Shown here piece after piece: positions 5,902-11,278 of a DNA stretch of 11,278 nt; position 1 is the first letter of the stretch, and each line of letters opens with the position of its first letter. Origin of the DNA: an uncultured Desulfarculaceae bacterium (GTDB lineage: Bacteria > Desulfobacterota > Desulfarculia > Desulfarculales > Desulfarculaceae). The stretch lies in the NCBI GenBank assembly GCA_937908275.1, contig CALERA010000066.1:1-11278 (forward strand). Direction: 5' to 3'. The translations under genes and the position numbers were made by a program. A model generated the notes under the pieces. The model made no database searches, was not told the DNA's origin, and saw only the letters and a list, made by a program, of their open reading frames with translations.

Positions 5902-6582
5902 TTAGTTCAGGTCAGGCTCACCCGGTCGGGGCGTCAGGCCATGGAACAGCATCTCCACCACCAGGTCCACGATCTTGCCAAAACCTTCCTGACGCCGACC
6001 CAGGTTGTCGGTCAGGAAGATGGGCATGCCGTCCTCGTTGCCCCCGGTCTGGAGCTGACCATCGATCAACAGGCTGGAAAGACCGTGCATCATGGACCAG
6101 AGCATGCTGGCGATGGCCTGGCTGCTGCCGGAGCGGACCAGGCCCTGGGCCTGGCAGCGCGCCACGGTGGCCGGCAGCATGCTGAAGGCCTGGGTGGCCG
6201 CGGCCTGCATGGAGGCCGGGCGGGGCTGGTGGATCAATTCCGAGCCGAACATCAGACGATACAGCTCCGGATTCTCCAGGGCGAAGGCCACATAGGTTCG
6301 ACCCAGGTCGATCAGGGCGTCCAGGGCGCTGGCGTGGTCCTGGGCCACGATGGCCTCGTAGCGGTGGGCGATCTCCCGGAAACCGTGCTCGGCCACCGCG
6401 CAGAGCAACTCGTGCTTGTTCTTGAAATGGCGATAGGCGGCCATGCGCGAGACCCCGATGATCTGGCTGAGTTCGCGCATGGTCACGGCCGCCACGCCCT
6501 GGGTGGCGATCAGGTCCAGGGCGCGCAGGACCAACTGTCGGGGCAGGTCTCCGTGATGATAGGGTTTGCGGCCGTCTTTCAT
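5902..6582 (-). CDS. TetR/AcrR-family repressor with WHG C-terminal domain
   Basis: 226-aa DNA-binding regulator. The N-terminus has the standard YHHGDLPRQLVLRALDLI opening (8-25) and a TetR helix-turn-helix, TMRELSQIIGVSRMAAYRHF (34-53), followed by KNKHELLCAVAEHGF. The C-terminal domain carries AFALENPELYRLMF (99-112) and WSMMHGLSSLLIDGQL (162-177), the W..xHG signature of the TetR WHG class. Such proteins usually repress their own or neighbouring genes and release DNA on binding a small ligand. Start ATG has a GGAGA about 4 nt upstream. gldA is next downstream on the same strand, 153 bp away, which makes it a candidate target, although the ligand and target are not shown by the sequence. 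Two ACATACCAT copies lie upstream of the gene. The family is certain; the function is inferred. Confidence 0.93.
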   Translation of the reverse strand: MKDGRKPYHHGDLPRQLVLRALDLIATQGVAAVTMRELSQIIGVSRMAAYRHFKNKHELLCAVAEHGFREIAHRYEAIVAQDHASALDALIDLGRTYVAFALENPELYRLMFGSELIHQPRPASMQAAATQAFSMLPATVARCQAQGLVRSGSSQAIASMLWSMMHGLSSLLIDGQLQTGGNEDGMPIFLTDNLGRRQEGFGKIVDLVVEMLFHGLTPRPGEPDLN

Positions 6583-6714
6583 GTGGTCTCCAAGCTGCTG
6601 GCTGGCGGCTGCGGGTCAGGCGCGGTGGCCGCTCCTTGGCTGCGTGATTGGCCTGCTCCGGGCGTCGCCTCCGGAACGGCCCTGGCCGCCGGGCGACGCG
6701 ACCCCAAGAGCAAG

Positions 6715-6791
6715 ACATACCATAAAAAATCCGACAGGCCCCGCCGGAGTGACCGGCCAAGCCCGTCGGGTCGCTCACCTAAACATACCAT
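6715..6791. repeat. two direct copies of ACATACCAT upstream of the TetR gene
   Basis: ACATACCAT occurs at 6715-6723 and 6783-6791, 68 bp apart, in otherwise very GC-rich DNA between the TetR gene and the receiver gene. They flank the terminator hairpin. They could be half-sites for autoregulation by the TetR protein, or chance. Neither copy has a mirrored partner. Confidence 0.3.
6724..6769 (-). terminator. intrinsic terminator of the response regulator gene
   Basis: On the minus strand the arms CCGAC and GTCGG (6765-6769 and 6731-6735) enclose an inner CCGG/CCGG stem with a 5-base loop and a few mismatches; after one A the sequence runs into TTTTTT (6729-6724). It lies about 85 nt past the stop codon of the receiver gene at 6855 and before the TetR gene, so it would separate the two transcripts. 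Confidence 0.6.
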
Positions 6792-6854
6792 CCCGCGCCA
6801 GGGGCTTCGCTGCTCCAAGCCGCCGGCGGGCGCTGACCTGGAGCCCGAAACCGC

Positions 6855-7298
6855 CTAGTCCTCCAGCACCTGGCGCACGGCGGCCATGAAGGCCTCGGGC
6901 GCGATGGGTTTTTCCAGGAAAGCCTCGGGGCGGGCCTTGATGAACTGGCCCAGGACCTCCTCGGTGGGCTTGTCGGTGGTCATGCCGCTGCCCTCGTGGA
7001 ACTCGCGCAGGGCGGACAATTGCTTGAGGAACTCGCCCTCGCCGGTGAGGATGATGATCGGGATGTCCTTGTACTTCCAGATCTTGCGCAGCTCGTTGAA
7101 CACCTGGATGCCGCTCTTCTTGGGCATGCGCACGTCCAGCACGATCAGCCCGGGCATCACCTCCTTGGTGCGCTTGAGGCCCTCGTCGCCGTCGGCGGCG
7201 GAGAAGATGTTGCGGAAGCCGTTTTCTTCCAGGATGGTGGTGAGATAGCGGATGTTCTCTTTTTCGTCGTCGACGATCAAGACCTTGGTCTTGGTCAT
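6855..7298 (-). CDS. single-domain response regulator (receiver only)
   Basis: A 147-aa stand-alone receiver. Acidic pair D10-D11 (VLIVDDE), phospho-acceptor D55 (VLDVRMPKKSG), T85 (IILTGEG) and K130 (FLEKPI) are all present, so it should be phosphorylatable. There is no output domain, so it acts by protein contact or as a phosphate relay. The distance from T85 to K130 is roughly 20 residues longer than in CheY, with an insertion (about residues 95-120, FHEGSGMTTDKPTEEVLGQF) in the alpha4/beta5 region. I recall similar insertions in receivers of sulfate reducers. The open frame continues upstream to 7427, but GGAGG at 7303-7307 points to ATG 7298, and the extra residues are not receiver-like. 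It has its own candidate promoter and terminator. The histidine kinase at 8250-10529 is a possible partner but is not adjacent. Confidence 0.94.
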   Translation of the reverse strand: MTKTKVLIVDDEKENIRYLTTILEENGFRNIFSAADGDEGLKRTKEVMPGLIVLDVRMPKKSGIQVFNELRKIWKYKDIPIIILTGEGEFLKQLSALREFHEGSGMTTDKPTEEVLGQFIKARPEAFLEKPIAPEAFMAAVRQVLED

Positions 7299-7331
7299 GG
7301 TTCCTCCCATGATCCGGGGGTGCGACACCTC

Positions 7332-7362
7332 CTGGGTCCGGGGGCCGTCCCCGGGAACCCAG
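7332..7362 (-). repeat. stem-loop in the predicted leader of the response regulator mRNA
   Basis: CTGGGT (7332-7337) pairs with ACCCAG (7357-7362), and inside it CC/GG and GGGG/CCCC continue the stem with single-base bulges around a short loop. It would form about 35 nt before the start codon in a leader of about 128 nt. There is no T-tract. A role in mRNA stability or translation is possible. Confidence 0.4.
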
Positions 7363-7433
7363 TCGCCGAAACGCCCGCGGCGCCCCCACGCGCCGGGGGA
7401 GAGCAATAACCACCTCTGCTGCTGCACGACCAG

Positions 7434-7461
7434 ATTATCCCCGGCCCGCGGGCAAAGGCAA
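7434..7461 (-). promoter_or_regulatory. candidate sigma-70 promoter for the response regulator
   Basis: Minus strand: -35 TTGCCT (7456-7461; 4 of 6), 16-bp spacer, -10 GATAAT (7434-7439; 5 of 6). The start would be near 7427, giving a leader of about 128 nt. The -10 element stands out in GC-rich DNA. Confidence 0.45.
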
Positions 7462-7613
7462 GGCTAAAGAGGGGGTTTGCCTCCCGCTCCGCCCACCGGC
7501 CGGCCGCCGGCGGCCAAGGCCGGTCTCCTCGTGGCCATTGACGCGGTAGTTAGCCCTGTGCTACCCCTTTTCCTATACGATTAGGGGCGAATCTTTCTGC
7601 AAGGGGGAGAGGC

Positions 7614-7916
7614 GTGGACAAGAATCTGGCCCAGGATTTCGCCAGCCTTTACGGCAAGGTCAACACGGACGGCAAGCTGGATCCGTTCTTCCAGAACCCC
7701 GAGGTCTTTGGCTACGCCAGCAACGACTTCGCCGCGGTGATGCTGATGCTGAACAAGATGGCCCGCAACCTGCCCACCCCCGCGGCCCAGCGGGCCATGG
7801 AGGCCGTGGCTCTGTGCCAGAAGCAGGTGGACGCCGACGCCGTGCCCCTGGCGGCCGACCGCCCGGAATGGGCCTTGATCCACAAGCTGCTGGCCGCCCT
7901 GGCGGCCTGCGTCTAG
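7614..7916 (+). CDS. hypothetical protein, 100 aa
   Basis: I do not recognise this protein. It starts at GTG with a GGGGGAGA Shine-Dalgarno (7603-7610), and its codon use matches the neighbours. It looks soluble and mostly helical, has no signal peptide or membrane segment, and has two cysteines (C68, C99) that form no obvious motif. Features: an N-terminal aromatic/acidic part (FASLYGKVNTDGKLDPFF), a helix rich in Met and Leu (VMLMLNKMARNL, 42-53), and a hydrophobic end (LIHKLLAALAACV). It is the first of two small genes in the same frame, 30 bp apart, probably co-transcribed. It ends in TAG. Confidence 0.75.
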   Translation: MDKNLAQDFASLYGKVNTDGKLDPFFQNPEVFGYASNDFAAVMLMLNKMARNLPTPAAQRAMEAVALCQKQVDADAVPLAADRPEWALIHKLLAALAACV

Positions 7917-7946
7917 GCGGGAACGGTCGCGGCCCAGACGGCCTCC

Positions 7947-8225
7947 ATGTCCATCGCCTATCATGTCACCCTGGTGGAAGTGCGCGAGGTGCGGGGCATG
8001 GAGGACCGGTCCCTGTGCGGCGGCTCGCGCTGGCGCACCGGCAATCTGCTGTTCCTGGCCCCGGAGGCCGGCGCGGTCCGCCAGGCCGGTCCCGGGGAAT
8101 GGGCCCTGGCCACGGACGACCAGGGCCGGCGCTTCATCATCTGGCGGGCCGACCATCCCCGGGTCCGGGGATTGGTGATCCAACCCCTGGACAGCCAGTA
8201 CTGCTACGAGTTGCACCCGGCCTGA
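7947..8225 (+). CDS. hypothetical protein, 92 aa
   Basis: I do not recognise this protein. The 92 residues alternate in a way that suggests mainly beta structure (HVTLVEVREV, NLLFLAPEAG, EWALATDDQGRRFIIWRAD, RGLVIQPL). It has two cysteines (C24, C86), no signal peptide and no membrane segment. Codon use agrees with the rest of the window. ATG 7947 is the only good start and has only a weak ribosome site, so translation may be coupled to the preceding gene, whose stop is 30 bp upstream in the same frame. It converges on the histidine kinase gene with a 24-bp gap that contains a small stem-loop (AGCCGC-GCA-GCGGCT, 8225-8239). Confidence 0.72.
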   Translation: MSIAYHVTLVEVREVRGMEDRSLCGGSRWRTGNLLFLAPEAGAVRQAGPGEWALATDDQGRRFIIWRADHPRVRGLVIQPLDSQYCYELHPA

Positions 8226-8239
8226 GCCGCGCAGCGGCT
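8225..8239. repeat. small stem-loop between convergent genes
   Basis: AGCCGC and GCGGCT pair perfectly around GCA. It begins at the last base of the plus-strand stop codon and ends 10 bp before the stop codon of the kinase. It lacks a T-tract, so termination activity would be weak or Rho-dependent. Confidence 0.35.
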
Positions 8240-8249
8240 GGGGAATGGT

Positions 8250-10529
8250 CTACACCGGCAGGAGAATCCGGAAGGTCGAGCCTTGGCCCGGGGTGGATTC
8301 CACCTCGATGTAGCCATGGTGCTCGCCGACGATCTTGCGGGTCACGGCCAGGCCCAGGCCGGTGCCCCGGGATTCCTTGGTGCTGTAGAACTGGCGGAAC
8401 AGGTTCTTGCGCACCTCCTCGCTCATGCCGGCCCCGTTGTCCTCCACCGCCAGCTCCACCCACTCCGGATCGCGCCGCACCACCAGCCGCACCAGGGGCT
8501 TCACCCCGGCCGGGTATTCCCGCTCCAGGCAGGCGTCCACCGCGTTGCCCAGCAGGTTCAATAGCGCCCGGTGCATGGCGTCCGGGTCCAGCTCCACCGG
8601 CGGCCCGGGCTCCACCGCCAACTCCACCCCCACGCCCTCGAGTTGGGCCATCTGGGAGATCGACTCCACCACCGCCCGGCCCAGCTCGCCGGGGTCGGTG
8701 GCCTTCAGCTCCGGGGTGCGGTCGCGGCAGTAGTTGAGCATGTCCAGGCTGAGGTTGCCGATGCGGGCGATGGCCTTTTGCACCGACTGCCAGCCCTCCT
8801 CCACCAGGCTGGGGCGATTGCTCTTCAGGCCGGTGTCCAGCAGGTAGGAGCCGCCCTTGAGCCCGTTGAGGATGTTCTTGATGCAGTGGGCCAGGCCGGC
8901 CACGGTCTGGCCGATGGCCGCCAGGCGTTCGTTCTCGATCAGTTGGTTTTTGAGGCGGTTCTCCTCGGTGACGTCCTTGCTGATGCCCACGGTGCCCATC
9001 ACCTGGCCCTGGCCGTCGCGCAGTTGGGCCAGGGAGAGGCTGATCTCCACCGGGTGGCCGTCCTTGGCGATCAGGGTGGCGGGGAAGTTGTTCACCGCGC
9101 CATGTTTGCGCACCTCACCCATCAGCTTGCGCCGCCGCTCCGGCTCCAGCCAGAGGTCGGCGATGTTCAGGCCCTTGACCTCCTCCAGGGAGTAGCCCAG
9201 CATGCGCTCGCCCCCGGGGTTGAAGGTCACGATCTCCCCGCGCAAATCGGTGGTGATGATCATGTCCGAGGAGTTGCTCAGCACCGCGCCCATGTAGTCG
9301 CGGCTCTGGCGCACCTGCTCCTGCAGGGCCTTCTCCTGGGTCACGTCCCGGGCCATGGTGGAGACCGCCGTCATCTGGCCCTTGTCGTCGAAGATGGGAT
9401 AGCGCACGGTGTGGAAGCGCCGCTCCTGGCCCTCCACCCGCATGGTCTCGTCAAAGCACAGGGTGGTGCGGTGCTGGCGCACCAGGTCGTCCTGGGCGGC
9501 CATGGCCTTGGCCAGGCCGGGGGGGAAGAGCTCGAAGTCGGTGCGGCCGCGCATGGCCTCCGGGGCCAGGCCGCTGAACTGCTGGGTGGCGGGGTTGACG
9601 TAAAGGTAGCGGCCCTGCATGTCCTTGATCACGATGATGTCCTGGGCCGCGTCCATCAATTGGCGGTGCTTCTGCTCGGCCTGGCTCAGCTCGCATTCCA
9701 GGCGCACCCGCTGGGTGACGTCGCGCACGCCCTCCACCACCTGGGTCACCTGGCCCTGCTCGTCCAGGATCGGGGTGGCGATGACCTCCTCGTAGACCGT
9801 GCCGCCCTCCGGCCCGGGCCGCAGTTGGATCAGGGACTCGGACCGGCCGGTTTCCAGCACCCGCTGGAAGGGGCACTGCATGTCCGCCCCGGCGCAGGCT
9901 TCATCCTGGCCGAAACGCACCACGTGGCAGGGCTGGCCGGTCACCGCGTCCTTATCCAGGCCGGTGACCTGACCAAAGGTCTGATTGACGGTGACCACCC
10001 GCATCTGACGGTCCAGGACCATGATCTGGTCGGGCAGGGAATCCAGGATGCGGTGGAACCAGTCGCGCTCGCGCTTGATGGCCTCCTCGGCCTGGCGCTC
10101 CACCTGGGACTTCTCGATCTCGATCTGGACCAGGTCCCAGAGCAGACGGGCCCCGCGGTGGTCGATGGAGCTGATGTCCAAGGGCTTGCTGCGGATCATC
10201 TTCTGGCGCACCGCGGTGGAGCCGGTCAGCTCGATCAGCAGGTTCAGGCCCGGAAGCTCATAGAGTTTGGTGAAGTCGTCGGTGGTGAAGATGCCCATCT
10301 GCTGGGCGCGGACCATGCCCGGGGCCTGGGGATCGGGGTCGGCCACCCCCAGCACCTCCATGTTCAGCAGGTGCAGGCGCTCCCGGCTCAGGATGGTCAG
10401 CAGGTTCTCGCAGGCCCGGCCGCCGCCGATGATGGCCGCCTTCAGGGGCAGGTTGGCCTGGGCGCCTCGGCTGAGCCCGGCGCCCGCCGCCGCCTGAGAG
10501 AGGGTCTTGCCCGCTCCGGGGTCGGACAA
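8250..10529 (-). CDS. cytoplasmic sensor histidine kinase: Rossmann-like domain, three PAS domains, HisKA, HATPase
   Basis: 759 aa with no membrane segment, so it senses an internal signal. Residues about 27-125 look like a nucleotide-binding Rossmann domain (LKAAIIGGGRACENLL, VLGVADPDPQAPG, NLLIELTG), resembling the N-terminus of homoserine or dihydrodipicolinate reductase-type proteins. A helical linker (about 133-160) leads to PAS1 (about 155-275), which carries C201, C212 and C219 (PCHVVRF, ACAGADMQCP), PAS2 (about 285-397) and PAS3 (about 405-522). The HisKA H-box is GLAHCIKNILNGLKGG with phospho-acceptor H548. The ATPase has N-box NLLGNAVDAC (658-667), G1 DNGAGM (697-702) and G2 GTGLGLAV (722-729). 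It is an orphan kinase: no regulator is adjacent, and the nearest receiver is at 6855-7298. Start TTG 10529 is set by AGGAGG at 10537-10542. Ligand unknown; the Rossmann domain suggests a dinucleotide. Confidence 0.95.
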   Translation of the reverse strand: MSDPGAGKTLSQAAAGAGLSRGAQANLPLKAAIIGGGRACENLLTILSRERLHLLNMEVLGVADPDPQAPGMVRAQQMGIFTTDDFTKLYELPGLNLLIELTGSTAVRQKMIRSKPLDISSIDHRGARLLWDLVQIEIEKSQVERQAEEAIKRERDWFHRILDSLPDQIMVLDRQMRVVTVNQTFGQVTGLDKDAVTGQPCHVVRFGQDEACAGADMQCPFQRVLETGRSESLIQLRPGPEGGTVYEEVIATPILDEQGQVTQVVEGVRDVTQRVRLECELSQAEQKHRQLMDAAQDIIVIKDMQGRYLYVNPATQQFSGLAPEAMRGRTDFELFPPGLAKAMAAQDDLVRQHRTTLCFDETMRVEGQERRFHTVRYPIFDDKGQMTAVSTMARDVTQEKALQEQVRQSRDYMGAVLSNSSDMIITTDLRGEIVTFNPGGERMLGYSLEEVKGLNIADLWLEPERRRKLMGEVRKHGAVNNFPATLIAKDGHPVEISLSLAQLRDGQGQVMGTVGISKDVTEENRLKNQLIENERLAAIGQTVAGLAHCIKNILNGLKGGSYLLDTGLKSNRPSLVEEGWQSVQKAIARIGNLSLDMLNYCRDRTPELKATDPGELGRAVVESISQMAQLEGVGVELAVEPGPPVELDPDAMHRALLNLLGNAVDACLEREYPAGVKPLVRLVVRRDPEWVELAVEDNGAGMSEEVRKNLFRQFYSTKESRGTGLGLAVTRKIVGEHHGYIEVESTPGQGSTFRILLPV

Positions 10530-10536
10530 GGCGGGT

Positions 10537-10542
10537 CCTCCT
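10537..10542 (-). promoter_or_regulatory. ribosome binding site supporting a TTG start of the kinase
   Basis: AGGAGG on the minus strand, seven bases before TTG 10529. The next in-frame ATG is at residue 57, inside the Rossmann-like domain, so TTG is the likely start. Confidence 0.7.
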
Positions 10543-10573
10543 GACTGGAGATTGGAACCTGTTGGCTTTGGCC

Positions 10574-10604
10574 CATCCTAGCAGGATGTTAAAAAAAGCG
10601 TAAA
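10574..10604 (-). promoter_or_regulatory. candidate promoter of the kinase with an operator-like palindrome
   Basis: Minus strand: -35 TTTACG (10599-10604), 18-bp spacer, -10 TAGGAT (10575-10580). The -10 lies inside a perfect inverted repeat, CATCCT-AGC-AGGATG (10574-10588), which is placed as a repressor site would be. The spacer contains a run of seven T. Leader about 40 nt. Confidence 0.45.
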
Positions 10605-10680
10605 CCGCTTTTCCGTCGCGCGTTCAAGCCCCGCCGCCCGGGCCGGGAAAAGCTCCCCCGTTGGTGCGCGGGCGGTTTAC
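10600..10680. repeat. inverted repeat GTAAACCGC / GCGGTTTAC between divergent genes
   Basis: GTAAACCGC (10600-10608) and GCGGTTTAC (10672-10680) are perfect 9-bp inverted copies, 63 bp apart. A second nested pair, GCTTTTCC (10607-10614) and GGAAAAGC (10646-10653), overlaps the first arm. Each outer arm overlaps a predicted -35 box of one of the two divergent genes, so the region is mirror-symmetric. Confidence 0.6.
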
Positions 10681-10703
10681 ATTTTCCCGGGTTGCGTTAT
10701 GTT
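10676..10703 (+). promoter_or_regulatory. candidate sigma-70 promoter of the radical SAM gene
   Basis: -35 TTTACA (10676-10681; 5 of 6), 16-bp spacer, -10 TATGTT (10698-10703; 4 of 6). Transcription would start near 10710, giving a leader of about 93 nt before TTG 10803. Confidence 0.45.
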
Positions 10704-10789
10704 TAGCAAAAGCGATACGAAAAATCGTCAGCATCGATAACTTGCCCCACCCACACCCGAAATCGCCAATGACACGCGGCGGCTTCCCC

Positions 10790-10796
10790 GGGAGAG
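10790..10796 (+). promoter_or_regulatory. ribosome binding site supporting a TTG start of the radical SAM gene
   Basis: GGGAGAG, six bases before TTG 10803. No ATG or GTG start lies between the upstream in-frame stop (10770) and ATG 10863. Confidence 0.65.
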
Positions 10797-10802
10797 ATCG
10801 CA

Positions 10803-11278
10803 TTGAACCCCTGGCGGCCCCTGAATCCCAACATCGCTGAAATCCTGAACAAAGCCCAAGACATGGCCGGCATCGGCCGAGAGGACGCGGTCCAGCTCAT
10901 CCGCCTGGACCTCTGCTCGCCGGAGGTCTACGCCCTGATGGGCCTGGCCAACCAGATCAGCCGTCAGACCTTCGGCGGCAAGGGCGAGCGCCATTTCCAC
11001 ATCGGACTCAACGTGGAGGGCTGCGTCTACAACTGCCAGTTCTGCTCCCTGACCAAGCAGGCCGGCATCTTCGCGGGCCAGCGGGAGTTCAGCCCCGAAC
11101 AGCTCCTGGCCTGGGCCCGGGAGGGCCAGGCCCAGGGGGCCGACGCCCTGAACCTGATGACCACCGGCCGCTACCCCTTCGCCAAGCTCCTGGAGGTGGG
11201 GGCCTGGCTGAGCCGCGAGGTCGCGGTGCCCCTGGTGGCCAACACCCGCGACATCAACCACCAGGAGGGCGAGGCCCT
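10803..11278 (+). CDS. radical SAM enzyme of the BioB/HydE/PylB-like group (3' partial)
   Basis: The reading frame is open to the window edge; 158 codons are visible. C74, C78 and C81 in GCVYNCQFCSL form the CxxxCxxC motif that binds the SAM-cleaving 4Fe-4S cluster, with an aromatic residue (F80) before the last Cys as usual. The N-terminal helical part (NIAEILNKAQDMAGI, then LANQISRQTF) and the strand before the cluster (HFHIGLNVEGC) resemble biotin synthase-like enzymes, as do FSPEQLLAWAREGQAQGADAL and VANTRDIN. The exact reaction cannot be read from this fragment: biotin synthase proper usually has a different cluster motif (C-P-E-D-C-x-Y-C), and HydE, PylB or an uncharacterised relative are possible. 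Start TTG 10803 is favoured: GGGAGAG (10790-10796) lies six bases upstream, the frame has a stop at 10770, and the first ATG (10863) would remove an N-terminal helix. It is divergent from the kinase. Confidence 0.88.
   Translation, partial: MNPWRPLNPNIAEILNKAQDMAGIGREDAVQLIRLDLCSPEVYALMGLANQISRQTFGGKGERHFHIGLNVEGCVYNCQFCSLTKQAGIFAGQREFSPEQLLAWAREGQAQGADALNLMTTGRYPFAKLLEVGAWLSREVAVPLVANTRDINHQEGEA

Larger units (their letters stand above)
7299..7613. other. 315-bp divergent intergenic region
   Basis: Between the response regulator (-) and a small gene (+). It holds the leader stem-loop and candidate promoter of the regulator. Toward the plus-strand gene there is a more A+T-rich stretch (7538-7595) with TTGACG (7538-7543), inverted repeats GGTAG (7545-7549)/CTACC (7561-7565) and CCCCT (7564-7568)/AGGGG (7583-7587), and TATACGAT (7574-7581). 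No pair of boxes has both good sequence and good spacing, so the plus-strand promoter cannot be placed firmly. I see no gene here. Confidence 0.6.

Noticed and set aside
6662..6699. GCGTCGCC/GGCGACGC inverted repeat upstream of the TetR gene
   Set aside because: 8-bp arms with a 22-base GC-rich loop and no T-tract; expected by chance in this composition and not at a gene end.
7299..7427. 43-residue N-terminal extension of the response regulator from GTG 7427
   Set aside because: The receiver fold begins at MTKTKVLIVDDE after a GGAGG; the upstream residues are not family-like, and the stretch has leader-like features.
7914..7916. TAG read as pyrrolysine, suggested by a PylB-like radical SAM gene nearby
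   Set aside because: TAG is an ordinary stop for the archaemetzincin, GcvH-like, receiver and kinase genes here, no other pyl gene is seen, and the radical SAM subfamily is unresolved.
8571..10544. 657-residue plus-strand open frame opposite the kinase
   Set aside because: Antisense frame of codon-biased GC-rich DNA; the kinase on the minus strand has every expected catalytic motif.

Overview
The window is very GC-rich, with C or G at most third codon positions. Its gene content suggests a free-living anaerobic bacterium of the former Deltaproteobacteria (Desulfobacterota), possibly near Desulfarculus. The clues are an NtrC-type sigma-54 activator, a cysteine-repeat GcvH-like protein of a kind I recall from sulfate reducers, a receiver protein with an insertion before its conserved lysine, and a cytoplasmic multi-PAS kinase. 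This placement is inference from protein families. I see no tRNA or rRNA gene, insertion sequence, CRISPR array or prophage gene.

Layout. An NtrC-family sigma-54 activator (1-1262, +, 5' end outside the window) is followed by an archaemetzincin protease (1312-1971, +). The protease runs tail to tail into a GcvH-like protein with duplicated Cys motifs (1968-2906, -), and the two stop codons share one CTAG. The GcvH-like gene has a very good sigma-54 (-24/-12) promoter and a palindrome upstream that could be an activator site. A 550-bp divergent intergenic region separates it from cfa, cyclopropane fatty acid synthase (3457-4638, +). This converges on gldA, glycerol dehydrogenase (4654-5748, -), with a TetR/WHG repressor gene upstream on the same strand (5902-6582, -). 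A single-domain response regulator (6855-7298, -) has its own candidate sigma-70 promoter and an intrinsic terminator. Two small unrecognised genes (7614-7916 and 7947-8225, +) lie in the same reading frame and converge on a 759-aa histidine kinase (8250-10529, -) with an N-terminal Rossmann-like domain and three PAS domains. Divergent from the kinase, a radical SAM gene (10803 to the window end, +) is cut by the edge. Both divergent genes appear to start at TTG codons.

How the genes may work together. The themes are regulation (sigma-54 activator, TetR, receiver, orphan kinase) and carbon/lipid metabolism (gldA, cfa). The best testable link is that the sigma-54 activator, or another of its class, drives the GcvH-like gene. 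TetR control of gldA is plausible from order and strand only. The kinase and the single receiver are about 1 kb apart and could be partners. No single new multi-gene system is proven. The most unusual items are the non-lipoylatable GcvH-like protein under sigma-54 control, the Rossmann-PAS-kinase fusion, and the mirrored promoter region between the kinase and the radical SAM gene.
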